From positions 310,001 to 374,000 of the forward strand of contig NZ_LYWZ01000022.1 in assembly GCF_001661965.1 (NCBI RefSeq): a DNA stretch of 64,000 bases, in the 5' to 3' direction. The position numbers and the translations under genes are program-made. Source of the DNA: Croceicoccus mobilis. Lineage in GTDB: Bacteria > Pseudomonadota > Alphaproteobacteria > Sphingomonadales > Sphingomonadaceae. Under the pieces are notes generated by a model. It had not been told where the DNA came from, did no database searches, and saw only the letters and a list, made by a program, of their open reading frames with translations. Shown in pieces: positions 17,387 to 26,807 of this stretch (the first letter of the stretch is position 1; each line of letters opens with the position of its first letter).

Positions 17387-18595
17387 ATGGCCGATCTGAG
17401 CGCTGAAACTACCACCGCAACCGAGCTCAAGCTCGAGGCACCCACTCCCGTGCCCGAGGTAAAGCCTGAGAAGGCCGCTGGCCTCGTCCCCGTGGCGGAC
17501 GAAGTGAAATCGAAGCTCGACGCCAAGGTCGAGGGTTTCGTCGAGGCTTTGATCGCCGAAGACGCCAATTCGCCCGAATTCGGCAAGAAGGTCGACCAGC
17601 TCACCAACATGGGCCGCAAGGAAATCGCGGCGGCGGCTGGCCAGTCCAACCGCTTCCTCGACCGCCCGGTTCGCGCCATGGACAAGGACAGCGGCGTCGG
17701 CACCGATCTCGCAGAACTGCGCCGCACGGTCGAGGAACTCGATCCGGGCCGTCAGGGCAAGCTGTCGGGGCCGAGGAAGATCCTTGGCATCATCCCCTTC
17801 GGCAACAAGCTCAAGAACTATTTCGACAGCTACACCAGCGCGCAAGGCCATATTCAGGCGATCCTTACACGCCTTGCCAGCGGCAAGGACGAGCTGCTGA
17901 TGGACAATGCCGCCATCGACACCGAGCGCGCCAAGCTGTGGGAGGCGATGGGCAATCTGGAACAGATGATCCACATTTCGAAGGCGCTGGACCGCGAGCT
18001 GGAGAATGCCGCCAACGAGCTCGACATCTCCGACCCGGCCAAGGCCAAGGCGATCCGCGAAACCGCGCTGTTCTACACCCGCCAGCGCACGCAGGACCTG
18101 CTGACGCAGATGGCGGTATCGGTGCAGGGCTATCTGGCGCTGGACCTTGTGAAGAAGAACAATGTCGAGCTGGTGAAGGGTGTCGATCGCGCCTCCACCA
18201 CCACCGTCTCGGCGCTGCGCACCGCGGTGACCGTCGCGCAGGCGATGGCGAACCAGAAGCTGGTGCTGGGCCAGATTACCGCGCTGAACACCACGACGGC
18301 GGGCATCATCGACAGCACTTCGACCATGCTGAAGGACCAGACCGGCAAGATCCACGAACAGGCCGCGTCCAGCACGATCCCGCTGGAAACGCTGCAGCGC
18401 GCCTTCCAGAACATCTATGACACGATGGACCAGATCGACAGTTTCAAGCTGAAGGCGCTAGATTCGATGAAGCAGACCGTCGACACGCTTTCGGACGAGG
18501 TCGAAAAATCGCGCGGCTATATCGCGCGCGCCGAAGGCGCGAACAAGGCGGCGGCGGAGATTGGCCAGTCCGACCTGTTGAGCATCGAGGGCTAA
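17387..18595 (+). CDS. TelA-family protein (toxic anion resistance)
   Basis: A 402-residue, highly helical cytoplasmic protein of the TelA/YceH family. Markers are LDPGRQGKLSGPRKILGIIP, FGNKLKNYFDSYTSAQGHIQ, the coiled central part and QIDSFKLKALDSMKQTVDTL near the end. The family name comes from tellurite resistance, but direct function is unsettled and envelope stress roles are suspected. The start at 17387 follows a GGGG stretch; the upstream in-frame extension from a TTG is not conserved-looking. It is 10 bp before the XpaC-like gene, repeating the xpaC/telA pairing known in Bacillus. Confidence 0.9.
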   Translation: MADLSAETTTATELKLEAPTPVPEVKPEKAAGLVPVADEVKSKLDAKVEGFVEALIAEDANSPEFGKKVDQLTNMGRKEIAAAAGQSNRFLDRPVRAMDKDSGVGTDLAELRRTVEELDPGRQGKLSGPRKILGIIPFGNKLKNYFDSYTSAQGHIQAILTRLASGKDELLMDNAAIDTERAKLWEAMGNLEQMIHISKALDRELENAANELDISDPAKAKAIRETALFYTRQRTQDLLTQMAVSVQGYLALDLVKKNNVELVKGVDRASTTTVSALRTAVTVAQAMANQKLVLGQITALNTTTAGIIDSTSTMLKDQTGKIHEQAASSTIPLETLQRAFQNIYDTMDQIDSFKLKALDSMKQTVDTLSDEVEKSRGYIARAEGANKAAAEIGQSDLLSIEG

Positions 18596-18605
18596 CGGGC
18601 AGCCC

Positions 18606-19484
18606 ATGGCCGACAGCACCCATAGCTCCGACCGCATCATGACCGATGCCCGTTCCAGCCTTGCCTATCAGCAGGGCGGCGGGCGGCGCGTGGGCGGCGG
18701 CTCCATCGGCAAGGGTTCGGCCAAACTCAAATGGCAGCATCTGGCGAAGAAGCTGGTGCGGCTCGCCGCGGCGCTGGCGGTGATCCTGGTCGGCGCAATG
18801 GGTTTCGGCCTGTTCGTATCCGCGCTGGGTTTCGAGGGGGTGATGATCACGCTCCTCCTGATGATCGTCGCGGTGTTCTTCTTCCTGCGCTATCCCAAAA
18901 TGAAGATGCCGAGCCGCGCCGATCTGACGCGCGGCAGCCTGACGCAGACCGTGCAGCGCACCGAATTGTGGCTGGAGCGGCAGGCCCCGGCCCTGCCTGC
19001 ACCGGCTGCAAATCTGGTCAACCGCATCGGCGGTCAACTCGATGGGCTGGGCGTGCAATTACAGGGGCTGGACGAGAATACACCTGCTGCGGTCGAGGTG
19101 CGTAAACTCGTCGGCGATCACCTGCCCGACATGGTGTCGAGCTATACGGCGATCCCTGCCCATCTGCGCAGTGAACAGCGCGCTGGCGGCACCCCGGACA
19201 AGCAGCTCATCGACGGGCTGGAACGGATCAGCGGCGAGATCGACACGGTCACCCGCCAGCTGGCCGAAGGCGCGCTGGACGAGCTTGCCATTCGCTCGCG
19301 CTATCTCGACTATCGCTATGGCGGACCTGAAACGCCGCTCGGAGAGGTGTCCTCGCAGGAGGCGAGCTTGCCCCCGCCGGGCGCCGCCGATACAGCGCTG
19401 CCTCCGCCGGCGGCGAACAATAGCGACAGCGGTGTGCCGCTCACTTTCGAAAAGGACAGGCTGCCGACGCGCAGCCGCGATTAA
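18606..19484 (+). CDS. XpaC-like membrane protein, partner of TelA
   Basis: A 292-residue protein with two adjacent membrane segments (about residues 52-70 and 77-95) after a flexible Gly-rich N terminus, then a helical cytosolic domain and a Pro-rich tail. Its length, topology and place next to telA correspond to XpaC (5-bromo-4-chloroindolyl-phosphate hydrolysis) proteins, though enzymatic activity for that family is not established. The assignment is by context and architecture. The next gene follows after 14 bp. Confidence 0.7.
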   Translation: MADSTHSSDRIMTDARSSLAYQQGGGRRVGGGSIGKGSAKLKWQHLAKKLVRLAAALAVILVGAMGFGLFVSALGFEGVMITLLLMIVAVFFFLRYPKMKMPSRADLTRGSLTQTVQRTELWLERQAPALPAPAANLVNRIGGQLDGLGVQLQGLDENTPAAVEVRKLVGDHLPDMVSSYTAIPAHLRSEQRAGGTPDKQLIDGLERISGEIDTVTRQLAEGALDELAIRSRYLDYRYGGPETPLGEVSSQEASLPPPGAADTALPPPAANNSDSGVPLTFEKDRLPTRSRD

Positions 19485-19498
19485 GGACCGGAATTTCC

Positions 19499-19795
19499 AT
19501 GCGCGTTGCCATCCCTCATTCGCTCGACCGCGCCGAAGTCCATCGCCGGTTGGAAAGCCGCAAGGACGACATCGCCGGCTTCGTGCCCGGCGGTCTTGCC
19601 GATATCGAAACCTATTGGCAGGGCGAGGACACGATGATGATGGTTATCCGCGCCATGGGTCAGCAGCTTGATGGCCGGGTCGAGATCGAGGACAGCCAGT
19701 GCGTGTTCGAGATCGACCTGCCGCCCGCGCTGTCCTTCGTCGAACCGATGATCGGCGGCAAGCTTGAGGAAAAGGGCCGCAAGCTTCTGAGCTAA
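19499..19795 (+). CDS. Polyhydroxyalkanoic acid system family protein
   Basis: A 98-residue protein with the pattern of the PHA_gran_rgn family: MRVAIPHSLDRAEVHRRLES at the start, a central segment of alternating strands and a final FVEPMIGGKLEEKGRKLL. Such small proteins were named for association with polyhydroxyalkanoate granule regulation; here no PHA synthase is nearby, so the role is open. Third gene of the telA cluster. Confidence 0.75.
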   Translation: MRVAIPHSLDRAEVHRRLESRKDDIAGFVPGGLADIETYWQGEDTMMMVIRAMGQQLDGRVEIEDSQCVFEIDLPPALSFVEPMIGGKLEEKGRKLLS

Positions 19796-19799
19796 CCGC

Positions 19800-20240
19800 T
19801 CAGAGTCTGCGATCGAGTTCCAGCAAGGCCTCGGGGATGCGCAGCGTGCTCGACGCAAGGCGCGTTTCCGCCAGAAAAGTCACCAGCGCCGTCATGAGGA
19901 ACGAAAGCGCGATGAGAAAGAAAAACCCATCGAGCCAGCCAAGGTGAGCGAAGAAATAGGTCGTCAGGAAGATCGACAGCACGGTCAGCCCGATCATCAC
20001 GCCCGATACCACTAGCAGCAGGATCGCGCGATTGATCATGGCGATACGCTTGTCGAGAGTGCGGATCTCGCGCACGATTTCGTCATGCTCGGCGCCTTCG
20101 GTTTCCTTGTAGCTGACCTGCAGAACGCGTGCCCGGTCGACCACGCGCGCCAGCCGACCGGCCAGCAGATTGAGGATATTGCCGATGGCGACAAGCACGA
20201 AAACCGGCGCAAGCGCGAGCTGGATGGTCTGGGCAATCAT
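19800..20240 (-). CDS. DUF2721 membrane protein
   Basis: A 146-residue protein with three hydrophobic segments (residues ~5-25, 72-95, 100-122) and the family signature LALAPVFVLVAIGNILNLLA followed by GRLARVVDRARVLQ. Function unknown. It converges with the preceding small gene, their stops being only a few bases apart. Confidence 0.85.
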   Translation of the reverse strand: MIAQTIQLALAPVFVLVAIGNILNLLAGRLARVVDRARVLQVSYKETEGAEHDEIVREIRTLDKRIAMINRAILLLVVSGVMIGLTVLSIFLTTYFFAHLGWLDGFFFLIALSFLMTALVTFLAETRLASSTLRIPEALLELDRRL

Positions 20241-20298
20241 TTCGCCTGAGTAAATCGCTCTCGCCGCGCCCGCAAGCGGTCGCGCGACGATTGCCGGA

Positions 20299-21108
20299 TC
20301 ACGCCGCCAGCGGACGCGTAATCAGGCAATGACCGTGCTGCGCAAAATCGACCGCAGCAATAGATGAGGCAAGCGCGCATTGGCCGGGATGTACGACTTC
20401 GCCATCCACGGTGACATCGGCGTCACGCGGGATAACGAGCAGGGCACCGGGATAGTCGCCCGAGATGGCCGCGTCAGGCGCTCCTTCGACCTTGTCCAGA
20501 ACGAAGAAGGGGCCATCGACCAGCCGCTGGCTGCCCGCTTCCGGCACATGGCGATACAACTCGGGCGCGATCGGTTCACCTTTGGCGACAGACATGCCTT
20601 CCTCCAGATGAAGCTCGCGCGGGCGACCATAGTCATAGATGCGATAGGTTATGTCGGAATTTTGCTGGACCTCGATCAGGCTGACGCCTGCGCCGATGGC
20701 ATGCACCGTATTGGCAGGAATATAAAAGAAATCGCCCGCCTTTACCGGATGCCAGACCAGCAGTTTCTCAATCGACCCATCGAGCGCGGCAGCGCGCATG
20801 GCATCAGCGTCAATGTGATCGGCAAAGCCAACCCCCAGAGTCGCGCCCGGTTCGGCGTCTATCACGTACCAGCATTCCGATTTGCCCTGCCTGCCCTTGC
20901 CCATGGCTTCGGCCTGGTCGTCATCGGGATGCGTCTGTACCGACAGCTTTTCGGAGGTGAAGATATATTTGACCAGCAGCTCGGGCAGCTGTTCGGGCGG
21001 TTCGAACCAGACCTCTCCGATGCGTTTGCCATCGGGCGCGGTGAAGGGCGCTGGCAGCGTGTCACGCCCCCAGACCTTCTCCACCTCGCGCGTTGGCAGA
21101 ATCGTCAC
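20299..21108 (-). CDS. manA: Mannose-6-phosphate isomerase, class I
   Basis: Zinc cupin enzyme of 269 residues interconverting fructose-6-P and mannose-6-P. The metal site is visible as KLSVQTHPDDDQAEAMGKG with the following KSECWYVIDAEPGA, and the later PANTVHAIGAGVSLIEVQQN gives further conserved residues (His, Glu). It is shorter than enterobacterial ManA, as is usual in alphaproteobacteria. The ATG overlaps the preceding guanylyltransferase stop, so the two sequential steps to GDP-mannose are coupled. Confidence 0.92.
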   Translation of the reverse strand: MTILPTREVEKVWGRDTLPAPFTAPDGKRIGEVWFEPPEQLPELLVKYIFTSEKLSVQTHPDDDQAEAMGKGRQGKSECWYVIDAEPGATLGVGFADHIDADAMRAAALDGSIEKLLVWHPVKAGDFFYIPANTVHAIGAGVSLIEVQQNSDITYRIYDYGRPRELHLEEGMSVAKGEPIAPELYRHVPEAGSQRLVDGPFFVLDKVEGAPDAAISGDYPGALLVIPRDADVTVDGEVVHPGQCALASSIAAVDFAQHGHCLITRPLAA

Positions 21109-22142
21109 TGCTTGGCCGCTCCCTCGAGCTTGCCGACCTTCTGTGCGCCGGCAGCGGTGGTGATCAGCACTTCATTGCCATCGACGACCACGACCACGTC
21201 GTCGAGACCGATTACCGACACGCGCGGGCCATCGGTTTCGACATAGACATTGCTGCAGTCGACCAGCTCGGCGCGGCCCTTGACGGTGTTGCCATGACCA
21301 TCGCGCATCAGCGCATCACGCAGCGACGTCCAGCTGCCGATATCGGACCAGCCCATCGAGGCCGGGACCACGGCGGCACGGTCGGTATTTTCCATCACGG
21401 CATAGTCGACGGATTCAGACTGGATCTTGGCGAATTCATGCGCATGCGGGTGGAAGCAGCGGCCATCCTGCGCACCGTGCGCGACCGCCGAGCGAGCCGC
21501 TTCTGCAATGGCGGGACGGTGCTTTTCCAGCTCTTCCATGAAACGATCGGCGCGGAAGGCGAACAGGCCGCCATTCCAGCTGTACTTGCCGTCCGAGAGG
21601 AAAGCCTCTGCCGTTTCGCGATTGGGCTTTTCGACGAAGCGTTCGACCTTGAACGCGTCTTCGCCCAGCTGCTCGCCGCGCTTGATATAGCCATAGCCCG
21701 TTTCCGGAGCGGTCGGCACGATGCCGAAAGCAACCAGCCAGCCATCGTCGGCCAACTCGGCCGCGCGGCAGGCTGCGCTCTCGAACCCGTCCACATCGGC
21801 GATATAATGGTCGCTCGGGCATACCAGCATCACGGTTTCGGGCGAAACGCGGCAGGCAGCCATGGCAATGGCGGCTGCGGTATTGCGGGCCATCGGCTCG
21901 ACGATGATCTGCGCGCCGTCACCGCCGCCCAGCTGCTTGTCGACATGTTCGAGATGGCTTTCGCCTGTCACCACGATCGGCGGCAGGAATGCCGTGTCGT
22001 CGGCGCAGCGCGACAGCGTGGATTCAAACAGGGTGGAATCGCCAACCAGGGGCAGGAAGGGCTTCGGGAAGCTCTTGCGCGAACGCGGCCAAAGGCGCGT
22101 ACCGCTACCCCCGCACAACACAACCGGCACCATCTTGGTCAT
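21105..22142 (-). CDS. manC: Mannose-1-phosphate guanylyltransferase
   Basis: A 345-residue nucleotidyltransferase forming GDP-mannose. It has the signature VVLCGGSGTRLWPRSRKSFP near the N terminus, EPMARNTAAAIAMAA, and the product-binding FVEKPNRETAEAFLS. There is no C-terminal isomerase domain, that function being supplied by the overlapping downstream manA. The operon order (GT4, GH130, manC, manA) suggests that GDP-mannose made here feeds the glycosyltransferase encoded upstream. Confidence 0.93.
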   Translation of the reverse strand: MTKMVPVVLCGGSGTRLWPRSRKSFPKPFLPLVGDSTLFESTLSRCADDTAFLPPIVVTGESHLEHVDKQLGGGDGAQIIVEPMARNTAAAIAMAACRVSPETVMLVCPSDHYIADVDGFESAACRAAELADDGWLVAFGIVPTAPETGYGYIKRGEQLGEDAFKVERFVEKPNRETAEAFLSDGKYSWNGGLFAFRADRFMEELEKHRPAIAEAARSAVAHGAQDGRCFHPHAHEFAKIQSESVDYAVMENTDRAAVVPASMGWSDIGSWTSLRDALMRDGHGNTVKGRAELVDCSNVYVETDGPRVSVIGLDDVVVVVDGNEVLITTAAGAQKVGKLEGAAKQ

Positions 22143-22151
22143 CTTCTCAGC

Positions 22152-23456
22152 CTACTCCATCATGGATAACAATTCGGAAACAGAGCAGCTGGCAAAGCCC
22201 ACTGCGCTGTCCGATATTCCGTATGGAATCAACAGACTCTCGCCCAATTTCAAGGCTCCGCAAGTATATACCACGTTAGGCACATAGCCCGAGCGGTCGT
22301 TATCTTCTGCCGCCAGAACGGGTGCTGAAGAGCGTGCGAGGACCTTTGACGGGTCATTCCTGTCCAGCAGGGCACAGCCAAGCGCATATTTGCGCATCGC
22401 ACCTACCCCATGGGTGAAGAGGAGCCAGCCTTCGTCGGTAAGTATGGGGCTGCCGCAATTGCCAATCTGGATGAACTCCCACGGGTATTTGGGGCCCATC
22501 AGCATCACCCCCTCGTCGTCCCAGCAATCGAGCTTGTCAGAGGTCAAGAGGAACAGATTCTTGCCATCCTGCCGCCCGACCATGGCATAGCGGCCACCCA
22601 CCTTCTGCGGAAACAGGGCCATGCCCTTGTTGCGGCCCGCCGCCCCCATGATCGGCTCCAGCGTAAAGCTCTTGAAGTCGCGGGTGCGTAGCAGTTCCGA
22701 CCGGATCGAGCGGCCCGAATAGGCGGTGTAGGTGCCGATCCATTCGAAATCGCCATCGCCATGGTCGAAACGGACAAGGCGCAGATCCTCAAGCCCGCCG
22801 GCCTGCTGTTCGGTGATCGGGAAGATGATCGTGTTCGACAGGCTGGAGTCGGGATGGCGGTACACCTCTACCGGCCCCTCGCCCGCCGGATCCGCATCAC
22901 GCGAATCGGCTGCGGTGGCAAAGCTCGATTGTGGCCACAGGCGGAAGCTGCCGTCCGCTTCCATGATGCCTTCGCGAAAGACGATCGAGCTGATGTGCCC
23001 CTCGCCCACGGCCCGCAGGCTCATGACGAAGCGACAGGCATCGCCCGCCATGCCACTCTGGTCGGGATGCGGCACGATCGAAGGGTTCATCAGCGCCGCG
23101 GCGGCATAGGTATATTCGTGGCAGAAATAGCTGCCGATGAGCTTTTTCCTGAGATCGGAAAACCGCGCCGGGTCGAAGCCCAGCACTTCCTCGACCTCGG
23201 AATAGCGTTCCAGGAACATCTGTTCGGTCTGCCAGTGGCGTTCGAGGAAGTCATGGCACACCCGGCCATATTCGATCTCTGCCGCGCGTTCGGACAGCGA
23301 TGCGATATCCTCGATCAGCTTCATCGCGCGATTGCCATCGGCGGTCCGGGCCTGCCAGCCCAGGTGAAACGGCCTGAGAACTACACGCGATGGATCCGCG
23401 TGCAGCCTGTCATCGGAAATTCGCAGCGGGCTTTTCGGATAGTCGCCGGTTCTCAA
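22152..23456 (-). CDS. Glycoside hydrolase/phosphorylase family GH130 (beta-mannoside-active)
   Basis: A 434-residue five-bladed beta-propeller enzyme. Family features: DPSRVVLRPFHLGWQ at the N terminus, the catalytic-region SSIVFREGIMEADGSF, GGLEDLRLVRF, and GNCGSPILTDEGWLLFTHGV. GH130 members phosphorolyse or hydrolyse beta-1,4- or beta-1,2-mannosides; which one is not decidable by eye. The start is a TTG with GGGAGA eight bases upstream, inside the end of the GT4 gene, so translation is coupled. It lies in a mannose operon. Confidence 0.87.
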   Translation of the reverse strand: MRTGDYPKSPLRISDDRLHADPSRVVLRPFHLGWQARTADGNRAMKLIEDIASLSERAAEIEYGRVCHDFLERHWQTEQMFLERYSEVEEVLGFDPARFSDLRKKLIGSYFCHEYTYAAAALMNPSIVPHPDQSGMAGDACRFVMSLRAVGEGHISSIVFREGIMEADGSFRLWPQSSFATAADSRDADPAGEGPVEVYRHPDSSLSNTIIFPITEQQAGGLEDLRLVRFDHGDGDFEWIGTYTAYSGRSIRSELLRTRDFKSFTLEPIMGAAGRNKGMALFPQKVGGRYAMVGRQDGKNLFLLTSDKLDCWDDEGVMLMGPKYPWEFIQIGNCGSPILTDEGWLLFTHGVGAMRKYALGCALLDRNDPSKVLARSSAPVLAAEDNDRSGYVPNVVYTCGALKLGESLLIPYGISDSAVGFASCSVSELLSMME

Positions 23457-25785
23457 GTGTATCTCCCGCTGGAAACATGTCTTTTCCCGACTCGAAGGAG
23501 CAGGAACGGGCGAGAGCTACCACGCCATAATGGGCACATTGAAACGCCAAAATGGATTCCGCGCCGCAATTGCGATTGGGCCCGCGCGGAGTGATGCCGT
23601 CACGGCATTCCCCGGTGGTCAGATCGGCCAGCACGGCGGCCCGGTCATTGTGGCCCAGGAACCAGCGATAGGCGGTATGCGCATGATCGACCCAGCGCTG
23701 CGTGCCATCGGCGCGAAAGGCGCTCATCGCCGCCTCGACGGCTGCCTGCGCCTCCAGCGGCTGCTGGTCGAAGGGCAGCGCCTCGTGTGCATGGGAAAAG
23801 CTGTCGGAGCCGACGGGACGGAACTGCCCGCTGGCCGAAACCTGCATCGAGGCGATCCATTGCAGGCTGGAAAGCCCCGCCATCGCCCATTCGCCCTGGT
23901 CGAGTATCCGCCCCGCTTCGATCAACGCCTGCGACAGGCGCGGATTGTCATAGCCCAGAACCGCCTCGAACCATGCCCAGTCAGGCCTGCGCGATTCGGC
24001 CAGCAGGCGGTTCAGGAATTCGCCGCTGCGCTGAAGCAGGGCCCGTGCGCCCTCGTGGTCGGGCTCACCCTCGATGCGGCAGGCCGCCCCCAGTGTCGCA
24101 AAGGCCAGCGCGCGCGGGGATTCGATATCCTCGAACGCGGGCAACGCCTCGTCGAACAAGCCGCGTGCCCACCAGCGCAAATCCTCCGTCCGGCCATGCA
24201 GGGCCGTATGGCCCAGCGCCCACAGGGCACGACCGTTGGAATCGTCGGAACCGGTGTGTTCGCTCCAACTGCGGTCGTAGTTCATGAAATTGCGGAAACG
24301 CCTCGTCTCGCCATTCCATGCATGGTTCAAAAAAGCGGCGAAAGTGGCGGAAAGGCGGTCGGCGATATCCTCGTCCATCGCATCCGCCATGTTCACCAGC
24401 ATCAGCGCGCGGGCATTATCGTCGAGGCAATAGCCATGCCGCCGGTCCGGCACCCGCCCGATGGCATGCTGGATCATGCCGGTATCGTCGCACATGCCAT
24501 AAAAGGAAGACAGGCCGGGCGTCGCCAGCAATGCCTTGCCGCCATGCGGCGCGTCGGCCGCGACCTTCTCGATAAGCTTCGCCACTCCATCGGCAAAACG
24601 CGGCCAGATCGTCTCGCGCCCACGCGCATAGGCGCGGCGCTGCAGCGCCTCCAGCGCCATGGGATCGTCGAGCAGGCCGGTCACGGCCCGCGCTATCGCC
24701 TCGCTCGAATGCGGTTCGACCAGCTCACCCACGCCATCAGACAGCAATTCCGTCGCGTGGAGGTAAGGGGTGGAGATCACCGCCTTGCCCAGCGCGACCG
24801 CATAGCTGAGCGTGCCGGAGGTCGATTGCTGGAGATTGGGATAAGGCGTGACATAGATGTCGCTCGCCTCTAGCTGGTCGAGCAATTCGTCGGTTTCGAC
24901 AAAGCGGTCGACCCATTCGACATGATCCGCAACCCCGAGTTCGCCAGCCAGAGCCTGCAGGCGCTCGCGATAAGCCTCCCCCTGCTCGATGACGAGATTG
25001 GGATGCGTGGCGCCGACGATGCGATATAGGAAATCGGGATGGCGCCCGGTGATGGCGGGCAATGCTTCGATGACGCGCTCAAGCCCCTTGCCCGGGCCCA
25101 GCAGGCCGAAGCTTGTCATCACCTTCCGGCCCGACAGGCCGAATTGCGCCTTGAACTGCTCCTGCCGACCGAAAGGGCGGTCGGGCGCGCCATGCGGGAT
25201 GACGGTGATGCGGGCATCGCCCACATCGTATAGCTGCATCAACAGATCGCGCGAATGGCGCGCCATCACCATGACCTGCGAGGCTCGCTCCACCAGCCGG
25301 GCGACGATCCGGCGCTGCCGGTCGGAAGGATCGGCCAGCACGGTATGAAGCGTCACGATAAGCGGCGCGGCCAGCCTGTCGACGAGGTCCAGCACCATCT
25401 CGCCATCGTCGCCGCCGAAGATGCCGTATTCGTGCTGAAGCCATACGGCATCGACACCGCTTTCATTGATGCGCCGTGCGGTGCGGGCATAGGCGCCGCG
25501 ATCGTCCTGCCCGATTTCGCCGGCAATTCCGTGGTGCTCCACGGGCTTTGCCGGATTGGTCATGGCATAGACATCGCAGCTGATATCGGAATGGAACTTA
25601 CCGAGCTGTTCGACGATATCGCCGGTGAAGGTCGCGATGCCGCATTTTCGCGGCACATAGGTGCCGATCATGGCGATGCGGCGGCGGGCCGTGGCATTTT
25701 CCGGGCCGGAGAAGAGGCGGATCACGCCGCCGGGATCGTCCACATGACCGTTGACGTTTGCGCCCCCCGAAACTCCGCCTGCCAT
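23410..25785 (-). CDS. GT4 glycosyltransferase fused to a C-terminal all-alpha (barrel-like) domain
   Basis: A 791-residue two-part protein. Residues ~35-400 are a GT-B glycosyltransferase of family 4: IGTYVPRKCGIATFTGDIVE at the acceptor-side start, WLQHEYGIFGGD, VMTSFGLLGPGKGLERVIEA, and the donor-site segment QQSTSGTLSYAVALGKAVIS with the following Glu. Residues ~420-760 are a helical repeat domain (GYCLDDNARALMLVNMADAM, NGRALWALGHTALHG) resembling alpha/alpha-barrel enzymes. It is the first gene of the mannose operon and overlaps GH130. GDP-mannose is the likely donor by context. The start is ATG 25785, with a TTG one codon upstream as the alternative. Confidence 0.86.
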   Translation of the reverse strand: MAGGVSGGANVNGHVDDPGGVIRLFSGPENATARRRIAMIGTYVPRKCGIATFTGDIVEQLGKFHSDISCDVYAMTNPAKPVEHHGIAGEIGQDDRGAYARTARRINESGVDAVWLQHEYGIFGGDDGEMVLDLVDRLAAPLIVTLHTVLADPSDRQRRIVARLVERASQVMVMARHSRDLLMQLYDVGDARITVIPHGAPDRPFGRQEQFKAQFGLSGRKVMTSFGLLGPGKGLERVIEALPAITGRHPDFLYRIVGATHPNLVIEQGEAYRERLQALAGELGVADHVEWVDRFVETDELLDQLEASDIYVTPYPNLQQSTSGTLSYAVALGKAVISTPYLHATELLSDGVGELVEPHSSEAIARAVTGLLDDPMALEALQRRAYARGRETIWPRFADGVAKLIEKVAADAPHGGKALLATPGLSSFYGMCDDTGMIQHAIGRVPDRRHGYCLDDNARALMLVNMADAMDEDIADRLSATFAAFLNHAWNGETRRFRNFMNYDRSWSEHTGSDDSNGRALWALGHTALHGRTEDLRWWARGLFDEALPAFEDIESPRALAFATLGAACRIEGEPDHEGARALLQRSGEFLNRLLAESRRPDWAWFEAVLGYDNPRLSQALIEAGRILDQGEWAMAGLSSLQWIASMQVSASGQFRPVGSDSFSHAHEALPFDQQPLEAQAAVEAAMSAFRADGTQRWVDHAHTAYRWFLGHNDRAAVLADLTTGECRDGITPRGPNRNCGAESILAFQCAHYGVVALARSCSFESGKDMFPAGDTLENRRLSEKPAANFR

Positions 25786-25969
25786 CAAGCCAATTCCCCA
25801 TATGAGAAGCCGATAGATGCCTAACGCGGCATGGCCGGGCGCAGTTCCTTCGCGATTGCGAAATCGTCGAGAGAATCACTCGGCTTGCCGCAAGGTAACC
25901 CGCCGGAACGCTGGGACAAAGCGGCCCAAGAGGATTAGCGCAGGTTTTCGCACTTGCGGAATATTAAGT

Positions 25970-26692
25970 CTATAAAAAGAAAGACTGACGCCACCCGGTC
26001 CGATCGGGCACCGGCCTGCCATTAGCATCGAGGGCGGGCCGATAGCGGAACCGCTGCTCGATCAGCTGGCAGGTGATGCGGTCGGATTCCGGGTCGCCGG
26101 ACGGGCTGGTGACCGTGCAGTTGCGGGGCACGCCATCCACGCCGATGTCGAAGAATACCGTGACGGACGTGCCAAGCCGGTCGCGCGAACTGCGGCGCGG
26201 ATAGTCGCGCGCGTCATTGATATCGCCCGCGATCTTCACAGCCCTGCGCGCAATAGGCGCACCGCCCATGCCGCTGCCTGATCCGCCGCTGCCAGTGCCG
26301 ATGCCATCACCGCCACCTCCCGATCCTGCGCCTGCTTCGGAAGCACCCGACCGGCTTTCCGTCCCATCTGCCACGACCACGGGCAACGGGGGATCAGGCT
26401 TCACGACGACCTTGGGTTCTGGCGCGGCCTTGGGCTGGGGCTCCGCCTTGGGCGCAGGCGGAGCAGAGGCGCCCTCAGGCTCAGGCTCTGTCGGTGGGGG
26501 CGCGGGCTCTTCGGGTGCATCGACGGCAAACGATGTGATCGTCTGCGTCACCTGCGGCACCACGTCGATGTCGAAAGCGCGCAAGAGCGCGAGGATCGCG
26601 ACCAGATGCAGCAGTCCGACCGCAACCATGATCCCCAGCTTACGCGGGGTGAAGCGCCGGCGCGCCGGTGATTTCAAGCGAGATCCCTCCAT
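25970..26692 (-). CDS. TonB-family energy transducer
   Basis: A 240-residue inner-membrane protein: short cytosolic basic N terminus, one membrane anchor (IMVAVGLLHLVAILALL, residues ~21-38), a Pro/Glu/Lys-rich periplasm-spanning region (EEPAPPPTEPEPEG and repeats), a Gly/Ser-rich linker, and a C-terminal TonB-type domain (VTVFFDIGVDGVPRNCTVTS, then QLIEQRFRYRPALDANGRPV). It would pass proton-motive energy to TonB-dependent receptors. No exbB/exbD is adjacent. Divergent from the receiver-domain gene. Confidence 0.85.
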   Translation of the reverse strand: MEGSRLKSPARRRFTPRKLGIMVAVGLLHLVAILALLRAFDIDVVPQVTQTITSFAVDAPEEPAPPPTEPEPEGASAPPAPKAEPQPKAAPEPKVVVKPDPPLPVVVADGTESRSGASEAGAGSGGGGDGIGTGSGGSGSGMGGAPIARRAVKIAGDINDARDYPRRSSRDRLGTSVTVFFDIGVDGVPRNCTVTSPSGDPESDRITCQLIEQRFRYRPALDANGRPVPDRTGWRQSFFL

Positions 26693-26807
26693 CCTGGATC
26701 AAATCCATATCCCCTTGCCACCGTTCCCGATCCGATGCCGCGAGGACTCCGGGGACGCTTGCGGTAACTTTTGTTGGCAGGGAATCGCAAGGGTCGTGAG
26801 GTGGAAC

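Noticed and set aside
16886-18355. Minus-strand open frame of 489 codons opposite the channel and telA genes
   Set aside because: Crosses two genes on the other strand, composition of a shadow frame.
23530-24873. Plus-strand open frame opposite the GT4 fusion gene (447 codons)
   Set aside because: Shadow frame; GT4 motifs on the minus strand are unambiguous.
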